Shown here: positions 9,615 through 18,289 of the stretch, piece after piece
Numbering within the stretch: position 1 is the stretch's first letter
Layout: the number at the start of each line of letters is the position of its first letter
Origin: Brevibacterium paucivorans
GTDB taxonomy: Bacteria; Actinomycetota; Actinomycetes; Actinomycetales; Brevibacteriaceae
DNA length: 64,000 nucleotides
Reading direction: 5' to 3'
NCBI RefSeq assembly: GCF_016907735.1
Contig: NZ_JAFBCP010000001.1
Coordinates: 1,736,001 to 1,800,000, forward strand
Program-made: the position numbers and the translations under genes
The notes under the pieces: generated by a model
The model's database searches: none
The model's input: only the letters and a program-made list of their open reading frames with translations
Told to the model about the DNA's origin: nothing

Positions 9615-9688
9615 GGTTTGAAGTTTACCTGGTGTAACCGACTATCGTGGAATGTGTTCTTCACAATATCTAAAAGGGGAGATGTGCC

Positions 9689-10159
9689 ATGCCACGTTTG
9701 GAAATCGGCGACGTTGCGCCTGAGTTTGAACTGCTCAATGCGCAGGGAGAGACGGTGAAGCTTTCGGACTTCGCTGGGTCGAAAGTGATCGTGTACTTCT
9801 ACCCCAAAGCCATGACTCCAGGGTGCACCACGCAGGCGTGTGACTTCCGCGACAACCTTGAGGCGCTTAAGGGTGCCGGGTATCAAGTGGTGGGGATCTC
9901 TCCTGACAAGCCCGAATCGTTACAGAAGTTCACTGACAAGGAAGGGCTGAACTTCACGTTGCTCAGCGACCCCGACAAGAAAGTGCTTGAAGAGTGGGGT
10001 GCGTTTGGTGAAAAGAAGAACTACGGCAAAGTTGTGCAGGGTGTAATCAGGTCCACGGTTGTGGTTGATGAGTCCGGCAAGGTTGAGCTGGCCAAGTACA
10101 ACGTGAGGGCCACCGGGCATGTGGCTCGAATTCTGAAGGATGTTGGCCTGGCTTCGTAG
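9689..10159 (+). CDS. bcp: Thioredoxin-dependent thiol peroxidase (Bcp/PrxQ)
   Basis: 156-residue atypical two-cysteine peroxiredoxin that reduces hydroperoxides with electrons from thioredoxin. YPKAMTPGCTTQACDFRDNL carries the peroxidatic Cys in PGCT and the resolving Cys five residues later, the PrxQ spacing. ATG start with AAGGGGAG eleven bases upstream. It stands alone on the plus strand and is followed by tRNA-Leu. Confidence 0.95.
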   Translation: MPRLEIGDVAPEFELLNAQGETVKLSDFAGSKVIVYFYPKAMTPGCTTQACDFRDNLEALKGAGYQVVGISPDKPESLQKFTDKEGLNFTLLSDPDKKVLEEWGAFGEKKNYGKVVQGVIRSTVVVDESGKVELAKYNVRATGHVARILKDVGLAS

Positions 10160-10223
10160 GGCGTAGGTCGTCAGTCGTAACGGGCGCTGGCCGCGGCTTG
10201 GTGTTGCTGGGCGTCGATGATTT

Positions 10224-10250
10224 TTGCTCGCGCTGGGTTTGCACTATGCT
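10224..10250 (+). promoter_or_regulatory. Possible tRNA-Leu promoter
   Basis: TTGCTC at 10224-10229 and TATGCT at 10245-10250, 15 bases apart, ten bases before the tRNA. The short spacing makes this a weak call. Confidence 0.35.
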
Positions 10251-10260
10251 GGATAGGCGC

Positions 10261-10342
<82 letters not shown>

Positions 10343-10348
10343 CTTGTG

Positions 10349-10419
10349 TGAAGTCTCGGGACATCGTTCACTCGATGTCCCGAGATTTTTTGTGTTTTGG
10401 GGTGTTGATGTGTCGGGTC
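10349..10419 (+). repeat. tRNA-distal repeat, copy 1
   Basis: About 71 bases beginning with the tRNA-Leu terminator and continuing through gttttggggtgttgatg to gtgtcgggtc. The copy after tRNA-His (23123-23192) differs at only a handful of positions, and the similarity runs about 30 bases past the terminator, where no pairing constraint is obvious. Confidence 0.75.
10354..10391 (+). terminator. Terminator after tRNA-Leu
   Basis: Perfect 13-bp stem tctcgggacatcg/cgatgtcccgaga with a six-base loop, then TTTTTTG. It is the left part of a 70-bp element also found after tRNA-His. Confidence 0.9.
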
Positions 10420-10507
10420 ATCGTTCCCTTTTTGGAGGCGAGTTCGGGTATAGGCTCTCAGTGTTTAAGGGACAGGTGTGTCGCTTGTGCGGCAAACACG
10501 TCAGGTG

Positions 10508-10646
10508 GTTTTCTCTACACTCCAAGTTCATTTTTCTCGAGGGCTGTAGAGTAACAGGGCGATTTTCGCGCAAAAACGTGAACAAAACGAACAAAAGTAG
10601 CGTTTACTCTACACATTGGATCGAGGGTTGTAGAGTAAACGGCTTC
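10508..10646 (+). repeat. 138-bp double-hairpin element, copy 1
   Basis: Left hairpin arms at about 10511-10520 and 10545-10554, then a GATT-containing spacer, the conserved 20-mer cgtgaacaaaacgaacaaaa at 10577-10596, then a perfect 12-bp hairpin 10602-10613 (gtttactctaca) with 10629-10640. Two more copies lie at 10740 and 18152, all in the same orientation. Confidence 0.8.
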
Positions 10647-10739
10647 CGTGTGGCTACAGTAGGCAGATTCGACTGGAGCCACTTACGCTTTAGGGGCCGA
10701 GGTGGGGGAGGCCCCGCGTGTTAATGCGGTTACCGCGGG

Positions 10740-10876
10740 TTACCCACCACGCGTGAGCTGCTATTCGTTTGTTGTGGTGGGTAACTGGCCGATTATGGCC
10801 CAAAAACGTGAACAAAACGAACAAAAAGGGTGTTTACTCAACACTTTGGACCGAGCTGTGTTGGGTAAACGGTTCC
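10740..10876 (+). repeat. 138-bp double-hairpin element, copy 2
   Basis: Left hairpin ttacccaccac (10740-10750) with gtggtgggtaa (10774-10784), perfect 11 bp; 20-mer identical to copy 1 at 10807-10826; right hairpin 10832-10844 with 10858-10870 (one mismatch). The arm sequences differ from copy 1 yet stay paired. Confidence 0.8.
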
Positions 10877-11191
10877 TGTGCGCGTGTTAGTGTCACTCGG
10901 CTTCACGAGTGCAGAGGGTGTAAACACGTCTGTTTTCTGTGTGTCTGGCGGCGTGGCATCTGCGTGGTGTGCCACATCTGCTCAGCGCACCACCTTTGCT
11001 TGCGCTGGTGGCCCAAGTGAAGTGCTCCGGGTGATTTAGCAAGCCCGTGTGGCGCAGTGTGAGGCATCGCGGAAGTCTGGATGCGCGTTCAGGTTTACGG
11101 CCGGAGGGCGGGGCAAGCATAGTGCGGAGCAGCGAGGGTGAAGCTCTTGCGACGTGCAATGCAACTTTAGTTAAGGATTTAGCTATTCGAA

Positions 11192-11317
11192 TGAAATGCA
11201 GATAAGTAATTGAAAACTTTACTAAAATAATTGAATACTGAACTATGTGATTGAAATACTAACTACTGTAGTTGAGTGTTCAACCGTTTCTAAATGAATG
11301 TTCAACTATCCTGTGAG
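11192..11317. promoter_or_regulatory. Phased TGA(A/G) boxes upstream of the pilin operon
   Basis: The tetramer TGAA or TGAG recurs at 11192, 11211, 11232, 11252, 11273, 11295 and 11314, intervals of 19-22 bases, two turns of the helix. The middle boxes share a wider consensus close to attgaaatact. The tract is AT-rich in a GC-rich genome. It looks like an array of protein sites or curved DNA controlling the pilus operon. Inferred from spacing alone. Confidence 0.45.
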
Positions 11318-11497
11318 TTGTTGAGCATTTTTGCCAGATCCATAGGAAAAAGTTATTAAATGCTGAACATTGGGTGTATGTTTGTGAAGGGCGGTTCACT
11401 AACACTGAAGTTTCGTGCAGTGAACGCTGGGAGTGGATCGCCAGAAAAGGCTGAGGCAAAAGGCCTCATTTACAACTCATGTAAAGGATCTATCTCC

Positions 11498-12976
11498 ATG
11501 ACTACGTTCTCTCGGACCGCACGTGCGGTCACGGTCGCAGCCGTTGTGGGCCTCTCGATGGGCGTTTCCGCTCCTGCTGTTCTCGCTCAGCCCGACGAAC
11601 CTGCTCCAACCCAGGTGCAGAAGGGCAACATTGACTTCTCCAAGAAAGGTTCACTGACCCTCTTCAAGAAGAAAGGTGCTGAATCCAACACTCCTGCCAC
11701 CGGTGAGGAAATGAAGGATGTGCCCGGTGATGCACTCAACGGCGTAACCTTCAAGATCACCAAGCTGAACTTCGACCTTGAAAACGGCGACTGGACCACG
11801 TTCCCGAAGACCGCGGCTGACGTCCAAGAAGGCGACAAGACCACCACGACCTATGAAGAGACAACATCAGGTCAGGGTGAAGCCAAGTTCTCGGACCTGC
11901 CACTCGGCATCTACCTGGTGGAAGAAACCAACGCACCTGACGGGATCGTTTCCGGTGCCCCTTTCATCGTGTCCATCCCCATGGTGAACAAAGCCTCGGA
12001 CGCGTGGAACTACGACGTCATCGCGTACCCCAAGAACTCGGAAACCAAAACCGAAAAGACCGTTAAGGATGCCGACCAGCACATCCAGGACGCCTACACC
12101 TACACCATCAACGCAGATGCTCCCACCTGGAGTGAAGGCAAAGAGCTGACAGCCTTCCGCTTTGAGGACAAGCTGGACAAGCGCCTCGACTTCCAGGAAG
12201 TCACCGAAGTCAAGACCGGTGACACCGTTCTCGGTGAAGGTGACTACACCGTCAACAACCCTGCTGAAAACGGCAACAAGCTCGTGGTCAAGCTGACCGA
12301 ACAGGGTCTGGCGAAGGTTAAGTCCGGTGACAAGCTTTCGCTGACCTTCAACGTTAAGCGTAAGGAAGTTGGCGACACCACCGAACTGAAGAACCAGGCT
12401 GACGTCATCTTCAACAACCCAAACACCGGTAACGAAGTCAAGGACAAGACCAACGAAGTTGTCACCTACCACGGCAAGCTCAAGGTCATCAAGAAGGACG
12501 GCGAGGAAAAGGGCAAGGTCCTTCAGGGTGCTGAGTTCGAGCTGTACCAGTGCACCTCAGCTGCTGATCTTGGCGACAAGGTGACTGTTAAGGGTGACGA
12601 CACATGGACCACCGGTGAGGACGGAACCATCAGCATCGACGGTCTGCACGTCACAGACTTCGCAGACAATGCCGAAGTTACCGATGTGAAGAAATTCTGC
12701 CTGAAGGAAACCAAGGCTCCAGCAGGTTACGCGCTACCCGAAAACCCCGTCACCGAGATCGAATTCACCCGTGACAACATCGCGGAAACCGGGGACCTCG
12801 AGGGCGACGACGAGATCACACTTGTAAGCGAGATCGACAACATCAAGCAGGACACCCCGAACCTGCCAATGACTGGTGGAGCCGGTGTTGGTCTCCTCGG
12901 TGCAATCGGTGCCTTGATCGCCGGTGCTGGTGTGTGGTTCGCACGCCGCAACACAAAGAAAGCACAGGCCGAGTAA
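11498..12976 (+). CDS. Major pilin (SpaA/FimA type), sortase substrate
   Basis: 492-residue pilus shaft protein. Signal peptide 1-29, pilin motif WNYDVIAYPKN whose Lys179 would be the inter-subunit acceptor, a tandem of Ig-like/CnaB domains with an E-box (LKETKAPAGY, Glu404), and the sorting signal LPMTG at 12863-12877 followed by a membrane helix and positively charged tail. Sortase joins the LPMTG threonine of one subunit to the Lys of the next. I place the start at 11498, where the signal peptide begins and AAAGGAT lies upstream; an in-frame ATG at 11360 would add 46 residues ahead of the signal peptide and is unlikely. First gene of the pilus operon. Confidence 0.93.
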   Translation: MTTFSRTARAVTVAAVVGLSMGVSAPAVLAQPDEPAPTQVQKGNIDFSKKGSLTLFKKKGAESNTPATGEEMKDVPGDALNGVTFKITKLNFDLENGDWTTFPKTAADVQEGDKTTTTYEETTSGQGEAKFSDLPLGIYLVEETNAPDGIVSGAPFIVSIPMVNKASDAWNYDVIAYPKNSETKTEKTVKDADQHIQDAYTYTINADAPTWSEGKELTAFRFEDKLDKRLDFQEVTEVKTGDTVLGEGDYTVNNPAENGNKLVVKLTEQGLAKVKSGDKLSLTFNVKRKEVGDTTELKNQADVIFNNPNTGNEVKDKTNEVVTYHGKLKVIKKDGEEKGKVLQGAEFELYQCTSAADLGDKVTVKGDDTWTTGEDGTISIDGLHVTDFADNAEVTDVKKFCLKETKAPAGYALPENPVTEIEFTRDNIAETGDLEGDDEITLVSEIDNIKQDTPNLPMTGGAGVGLLGAIGALIAGAGVWFARRNTKKAQAE

Positions 12977-13090
12977 CACCTCGGGCACATCAGAGGCCGG
13001 CACGGCACTCTGACGCACGGGATAGTACGTGCGGAAGGCACGTACTATCCCGTCCACTCCACTTTTCGTGACATCGTTGGAGGCCTTTCC

Positions 13091-14095
13091 GTGGGCAAGC
13101 ACTCAGCGTCAACTCTGAAACGAGTTGCACCAAAACGGCAGACTGCCAAAGCAAAGAAGAACTCTTTGCTGATGCCTGCCATCGTGGTGATCCTGGGACT
13201 GCTGGTGATGATGTACCCAGTAGTGTCCACGGCATGGAACAACTACGGATCCTCAAAAGCTGCGCAAGAGTATGCCAAGCTCGAGAAGTCTGTTCCTCAA
13301 GAAGTCAAAGACAAGAAGTGGGAAGACGCGCACAAATACAATGAGCGCCGTACGACCGGACCGATTCTAGACCCGTGGCTCAACCGCATTCACCCCGACA
13401 ACCCCGAGTATGGCTACTACTTGGACCAGTTGGACAAAAACGAGGCAATGGCGCGGTTGATCTTCCCGGCAATCGACGCAGATTTGCCCATATACCACGG
13501 CACGTCTGACGAAACGTTGCAACGTGGGCTGGGGCATCTATACGGATCTGATCTGCCGGTTGGTGGAAGCGGAACGCATTCGGTCATTACCGGACACACC
13601 GGGCTGTCGAACGCCACCATGTTCGACAACCTCAACAAAGCACAGAAAGGTGATGTCTTTTATGTGCAAGTATCCGGTCACAAACTGAAGTACGAAGTCG
13701 ACCAGGTCAAGGTGGTTCGTCCAGACGAAACGGACGATCTGCATGCGGTCGACGGTAGCGACTACATCACGTTGATCACCTGCACGCCGTATGGGATCAA
13801 CTCTCACCGACTGTTGGTCCGAGGGCACCAAGTGCCCATGGCCGAATCTGAAGACACTGTCTTCGATCAGAACCACGCATCGAACTGGCAATGGTGGATG
13901 TACGCACTGGTAGCGGTTGCCCTTACGATTGCGGTCGCTTTTGCGTGGTGGTTGTGGCGCCAGTGGAAAGCCACACGTGGTAACGACAACAAGGCGGGAA
14001 CAGCTTCGAAAGCTGAAGCAGGCACAACTGCCGGGGAAGAACCCAGCAGAAAGCCGAATGAAGGCGAAACACCGTCTTCACAAACGGGTAGATAG
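13091..14095 (+). CDS. Class C (pilin-polymerising) sortase
   Basis: 334-residue membrane transpeptidase. N-terminal helix at about residues 28-48, catalytic domain with His169 in VITGHTGLSN and Cys231 in TLITCTPYG, catalytic Arg in the following HRLLVRG, and a second C-terminal membrane helix (WWMYALVAVALTIAVAFAWW) that is typical of class C. The lid region preceding the catalytic domain contains a DPW motif (LDPWLNRI), as in pilus sortases. GTG start at 13091 with TTGGAGG upstream. Placed between the two pilin genes, so it most likely polymerises this shaft. Confidence 0.94.
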   Translation: MGKHSASTLKRVAPKRQTAKAKKNSLLMPAIVVILGLLVMMYPVVSTAWNNYGSSKAAQEYAKLEKSVPQEVKDKKWEDAHKYNERRTTGPILDPWLNRIHPDNPEYGYYLDQLDKNEAMARLIFPAIDADLPIYHGTSDETLQRGLGHLYGSDLPVGGSGTHSVITGHTGLSNATMFDNLNKAQKGDVFYVQVSGHKLKYEVDQVKVVRPDETDDLHAVDGSDYITLITCTPYGINSHRLLVRGHQVPMAESEDTVFDQNHASNWQWWMYALVAVALTIAVAFAWWLWRQWKATRGNDNKAGTASKAEAGTTAGEEPSRKPNEGETPSSQTGR

Positions 14096-14114
14096 TTTTA
14101 GTAGGTAAGCAACG

Positions 14115-14903
14115 ATGAAGAGAAATGCAGTGTCATTGCGGAAACTCACCGCACTGCTTCTTGTCGCGTGCTCTATGGTTTTTGCCTTCAGCACGGTAGG
14201 TGCCAGTGCTGCTTACGCCACCAGAGTCGTGGGGGGCCCAGAAGCTGCAAGCGCTGACGAGACAGACGGAACCGACGTCGTGAAAATCACGATCAGTCCT
14301 GGAAACCCAGACGATGATCACACGCCACCTTCAGGGTCAGTGGTGGGTGTGACTATTCACATGGACCGCCTCCGAGGTGTGTCAGGGACAGATGAAAACG
14401 ACCGCAACCGTATTGAAGGTGCCTCTATTGGCGAGATCTCGTCATGGCCCAAAGACCTATCCTTTAGCAAAACTAGTGATCAAAACGGGACGGTGAAGTT
14501 CACCGGGCTACCCAAGGGCATCTACCTGGTCACGTCATCTGCACCCAACGACTCCTACCGGGCCATTAACCCGTTCCTCGTTTCCGTGCCTTTCTACGGC
14601 AGTGCACAGGGCACTAGTCCGGTCGAAGGTGTCATTGTCGCCAAAACACACACGCCGGCGGAAACCCCAACGCCACCTCGGGAAACTGAGACCCCGCCAC
14701 CGGGATCAACCCCGCCACCAACGGAAACGGACACACCGGAACCTCCTCGAAAGCCGGGGGATGAGCCCCGAGGGAGCGACCAACCACTACCCGTCACAGG
14801 TGCCCAGGTGGCAGTGCTTGTGCTGATAGCAGCGGGTCTCATTGGTTGTGGATTCATCATCATCCTTGTGAGTAAAAGAAAGTCTGAAGGTGGGAAGAAA
14901 TGA
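14115..14903 (+). CDS. Minor or base pilin with LPVTG sorting signal
   Basis: 262 residues. Signal peptide about 1-35, one SpaA-like beta-sandwich domain (VKFTGLPKGIYLV is the typical strand), a Pro/Thr/Glu-rich linker around residues 178-220, sorting signal LPVTG at 14787-14801, membrane helix and Lys/Arg-rich tail. The size and extended proline-rich stalk before the anchor fit a base pilin that connects the fibre to the wall, but this is inference. No clear YPK motif. Follows the sortase by 19 bases and overlaps the adhesin start (ATGA). Confidence 0.88.
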   Translation: MKRNAVSLRKLTALLLVACSMVFAFSTVGASAAYATRVVGGPEAASADETDGTDVVKITISPGNPDDDHTPPSGSVVGVTIHMDRLRGVSGTDENDRNRIEGASIGEISSWPKDLSFSKTSDQNGTVKFTGLPKGIYLVTSSAPNDSYRAINPFLVSVPFYGSAQGTSPVEGVIVAKTHTPAETPTPPRETETPPPGSTPPPTETDTPEPPRKPGDEPRGSDQPLPVTGAQVAVLVLIAAGLIGCGFIIILVSKRKSEGGKK

Positions 14904-17900
14904 TGCACGCACTTCCATTCCGCCTGTCGAAGAAACAGCACATAGTTATACGCCTGCTGGCTGTGTTCGCAGTGCTGGCGGCACTCATCGCCAGCGGACT
15001 CGCAGTCATTCCAGGTCCCACCCCGGCGCAGGCGCAGACGCAGAACATTCCGGTCAGCCCGGCAAAACAGGACTTTTCGAACACTGCTACGCAGAACACC
15101 TACACATTCACCGTCGACGCTGACGCAACGATGAACAGCCTCGACTTCAACGTCACCGGCAACTACTTCTTGCTTGAGTACAACCTAATGGTCAATGGCA
15201 GGAGTCTGAAGAAAGAGACGTTTTCTTCGTCGCAAAAGCTTCCGTATTCCAAGACGGTCAGTGGCCTGAACTCCCCCCTGAAGAAGGGTGACAAGATCGA
15301 CCTGTACCTGAGGTTTAATTTCCCCAGGGAGCAGGGAACGGTGTCAATGACCCCAAAGGGGACTCTGGGCGGTAGCACACCAACTCCTACACCCACGCCA
15401 ACTCAGCCCACACCTACGCCGACTCCAACCTCTACTCCGGATCCGTCGGACAAAACTGTGACGCCCGCAGCGCCCACAGCGGTTGACCCTGCCACTGCTC
15501 CTCAGTGTGTGGAGAAGGGCTACATCAACATTCCTGGCACACAGGGAGTTGACTATTACATTGCGGGGCAGAAGAAGCCTGCTGGCCAGCACTTTTTCGA
15601 AGGGACAAAGCCTGCCACCGTTAAGGTCACGGCCAAGGCACAGTCTGGCTACCAGATTGCTTCTGGGGCTACGACTGAGTGGTCGTTCAACATGAGTGGT
15701 GAGGTGAAGAACTGTTCGGGTGACCAACCGACCCCACCGCCAGACGGCCGCACATTCAAAGCCACCGGACATGGGTTTTCACTGCAGGGCGACCCGGTTG
15801 CTCCAAACAGGCCCGACACCTTCACGGCAAAAGTCGGTGAGGACGCGAAACTGAACTACATCACAGTGCGCATCAAAACCGACGCTACGTTCCTTGACCC
15901 GCAGCACTACCAGCTGACCGTCGACAAGATTGAAGACGGAGTGACGCTGCAGAAGCGTAACGTCAACATCGGCAACGGTTACATCACAATGGACGTTGTG
16001 CCGATGAAGGATGGCAAGCAGGTCGACTCGGCGTTTTTGCCTAAGGATGCAGTGTTCACGTTCACCAACAACCTCGCTCAGAACAAGAGCCTGGTAGTTG
16101 AGCTGGACGCTTACGGCACAAAGTCAGCAGATCCCACTGACCCGCCCATCATTTCACCGCCAGACGGTGCGGACTGGGTTCACGGGCGCGTTGCGAATCC
16201 ACAGTTGCCGATGACTTGTGGCCTGCGCATTGCTGTTGTCGCCGACTTGTCGACGTCGTTGAACTACGCGGACAATACGAACGGTTTCGATGAGTCGAAG
16301 AAAGCTACAAACGCCTTTATCGACGCGCTCGCTGGCACTTCCGCTGAACTCGGTCTTTACAACTTTGCGAGCACCGCTCCAGCGAATGTTCCTGGCTCGA
16401 CGCACGGCAATAACCCGCCGTACATTTCCATGTTGACGCAAGACGGGGTTACACAAGCTAAACGCGTGGTGTCGAACTGGAACTTCAACCAGAACAATAG
16501 TGCAACCAACTGGCAAGCTGGTTTGCAGCAGGTCAAAGCTGGAAACTATGACGTGGTGTACTTCATTACCGACGGTATGCCTACCACGTCGTCCACGATC
16601 AAGAGCAAAGGCATCGGTGGAGAGTTCGTTCAGGCAAGTGCACTCAACGATGCAATTGACGCAGCGAACGAGCTCAAAGCCTCTGGTACGCGCGTTGTTC
16701 CGCTCATGGTCGACCTGACACTTGGTGGGCGAACCAGTCAACGCCCTGTTGTAACGAATGATCTAGTGCTCAAAGACGCCAAACGCATTGGCTGGCAAGC
16801 AGATCCGGGACAAGCTCCAGGTTTGTACTACAAAATTCGAAGTGACCACCCGAAGGCTATACACGCCAATTACATTAACACCGATATTTTGGTGAATCTG
16901 AAAATGGCATATGACGGGGCCGGTAATCAGACCCTGCAGGTGGTTGAGCGTTTGCCTAATGGGAGACAGGAGACGATCACTTCCAAAATGTCTAGGTGGA
17001 CCTACGGTACACGTGATGTGAAGGTGATGGGCGAAGACATCTCGGGCACAGGCGATACTGTTCGAATCACTAACTACAGTGGTCTGGCTGCGCAGATGAA
17101 GTCGATCGCTCAGGACCTAACCAAGAAGTGCGGCGGCGAAGTGATCGTCAAGAAGCGCATCGTCGATGAGGACGGCAAGGTTCTGTCCGACAGTGAGCCA
17201 GGCTGGGAGTTCACTCTGTCCGCTAACGGCCAAAAGGTCATTGATCCTGGAAATGGTGAACTCGTCACCCAGTGGCGTAAAGCCACCTCTTGGAGGGAAG
17301 AGGACAAGGGAACCGCACGCTGGGGAATCCAGAGTGAAACGGCGCAGGATCTCACGCTTACCGAAACACAGCAGGCAGGCTATACGCTGTTTAAACGTGA
17401 TGGCAAGAACGCCGTCTGTCAGGAAACCCGCGATGGCAAAACCACGTCAATTGCCGTTCAAAATGACGGCGAGTTCGGCTTTAAAGTGCGAATGAACGAG
17501 AAAGACAAGGTGCTTTCACGTGTGTCGTGTGTGGTTGACAACTACAAGACGCCAGAAGCGACAGGAAAATTGACCTTCAAGAAGGCACAGTACGTTGACG
17601 GCGAAGTTGTCGAAATGTCAGATTTGGGCGGCGCGACCTTTGAGATCTATCCGGCTAAGGACGGCAAGCCTGACTACAGCGCTGGCAAACCGCTGTACAC
17701 CATCAAGCCGGGGCAAGAATCCATTGAGGTGAAAACGACTGGCACGTTCTTCCTTGTGGAAACCAAAGCGCCCAACGGCCTGAACCTGCTACCCAAACCG
17801 GTTCCGTTTGAGATTGCATTCGACAAGGATGCCAAGAAGTACAGGGTCTCGACTGTGGGTAATCATCCTCAATTAAAGGCATCAGGATCTGGCGACGCCA

Positions 17901-18034
17901 TGTTACTAGTCGTTGCAGACACTGCTTCTGGTCAGCTGCCCAAGACCGGCGGCAACGGAGTGTTGGTGTGGGCCCTGGGCGGCCTGGTGATGGCTGGCGG
18001 TGGCGCGCTCTGGATGCGCCGTCGTAAGTCGTGA
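14900..18034 (+). CDS. Pilus tip adhesin with von Willebrand A domain
   Basis: 1044 residues. Signal peptide ends near AQAQ (residue 36). A Thr/Pro-rich linker lies at about 155-180. The von Willebrand A domain starts near residue 440 with the metal site DLSTS in VVADLSTSLNYAD and runs through VYFITDGMP. SpaA/CnaB-like domains follow (WEFTLSANGQ, ATFEIYPAKDG, FFLVETKAPNG E-box). LPKTG sits at 17936-17950, then a helix and RRRKS. This is the normal layout of tip pilins that bind host or cell surfaces. ATGA overlap with the minor pilin gives coupling; a terminator follows. Confidence 0.92.
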   Translation: MMHALPFRLSKKQHIVIRLLAVFAVLAALIASGLAVIPGPTPAQAQTQNIPVSPAKQDFSNTATQNTYTFTVDADATMNSLDFNVTGNYFLLEYNLMVNGRSLKKETFSSSQKLPYSKTVSGLNSPLKKGDKIDLYLRFNFPREQGTVSMTPKGTLGGSTPTPTPTPTQPTPTPTPTSTPDPSDKTVTPAAPTAVDPATAPQCVEKGYINIPGTQGVDYYIAGQKKPAGQHFFEGTKPATVKVTAKAQSGYQIASGATTEWSFNMSGEVKNCSGDQPTPPPDGRTFKATGHGFSLQGDPVAPNRPDTFTAKVGEDAKLNYITVRIKTDATFLDPQHYQLTVDKIEDGVTLQKRNVNIGNGYITMDVVPMKDGKQVDSAFLPKDAVFTFTNNLAQNKSLVVELDAYGTKSADPTDPPIISPPDGADWVHGRVANPQLPMTCGLRIAVVADLSTSLNYADNTNGFDESKKATNAFIDALAGTSAELGLYNFASTAPANVPGSTHGNNPPYISMLTQDGVTQAKRVVSNWNFNQNNSATNWQAGLQQVKAGNYDVVYFITDGMPTTSSTIKSKGIGGEFVQASALNDAIDAANELKASGTRVVPLMVDLTLGGRTSQRPVVTNDLVLKDAKRIGWQADPGQAPGLYYKIRSDHPKAIHANYINTDILVNLKMAYDGAGNQTLQVVERLPNGRQETITSKMSRWTYGTRDVKVMGEDISGTGDTVRITNYSGLAAQMKSIAQDLTKKCGGEVIVKKRIVDEDGKVLSDSEPGWEFTLSANGQKVIDPGNGELVTQWRKATSWREEDKGTARWGIQSETAQDLTLTETQQAGYTLFKRDGKNAVCQETRDGKTTSIAVQNDGEFGFKVRMNEKDKVLSRVSCVVDNYKTPEATGKLTFKKAQYVDGEVVEMSDLGGATFEIYPAKDGKPDYSAGKPLYTIKPGQESIEVKTTGTFFLVETKAPNGLNLLPKPVPFEIAFDKDAKKYRVSTVGNHPQLKASGSGDAMLLVVADTASGQLPKTGGNGVLVWALGGLVMAGGGALWMRRRKS

Positions 18035-18068
18035 CAACGAGCATGGTTTGTATCTGACTCGGTTACAC

Positions 18069-18110
18069 GCTGAGGCCCGTCTCCCCAAACGGAGGTGGGC
18101 CTCAGCGTTT
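18069..18110 (+). terminator. Terminator of the pilus operon
   Basis: Stem cgctgaggcccgtctcc with ggaggtgggcctcagcg (one mismatch pair) around a short loop, followed by TTT, 35 bases after the adhesin stop. Confidence 0.85.
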
Positions 18111-18151
18111 CCGGAAAGTTGCTGGGGCGAAGCGCTTAAGTGGTTCGACTC

Positions 18152-18289
18152 GTTTCTCTACAAGGGTCAGATCATTTTTCGTGTGATGTGTTGAGTAATG
18201 CGTTGATTTTGGGCTGAAAACGTGAACAAAACGAACACAAGAGGTGTTTTCTCTACACCTTTGTTCGAAGGTTGTAGAGTAAACCGGTC
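18152..18289 (+). repeat. 138-bp double-hairpin element, copy 3
   Basis: Left imperfect hairpin from 18152, the conserved 20-mer with one change at 18221-18240, right hairpin 18246-18257 with 18273-18284 (one mismatch). It lies between the pilus operon terminator and the stop of the convergent sortase gene. With copies 1 and 2 it places direct repeats on both sides of the pilus operon. Confidence 0.75.

Larger units (their letters stand above)
10345..11497. other. Gene-free 1.15-kb region ahead of the pilus operon
   Basis: No credible gene: open frames lack ribosome sites and family features. It holds the tRNA-Leu terminator repeat, two copies of a 138-bp double-hairpin element (10508-10646, 10740-10876), a CCGAGGTG octamer (10697), and a strikingly AT-rich tract from about 11165 to 11360 with phased TGA(A/G) boxes, followed by the leader of the pilin mRNA. 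Confidence 0.7.

Noticed and set aside
10344..10724. 126-codon frame after tRNA-Leu
   Set aside because: It runs through the terminator and the structured repeat and has no ribosome site.
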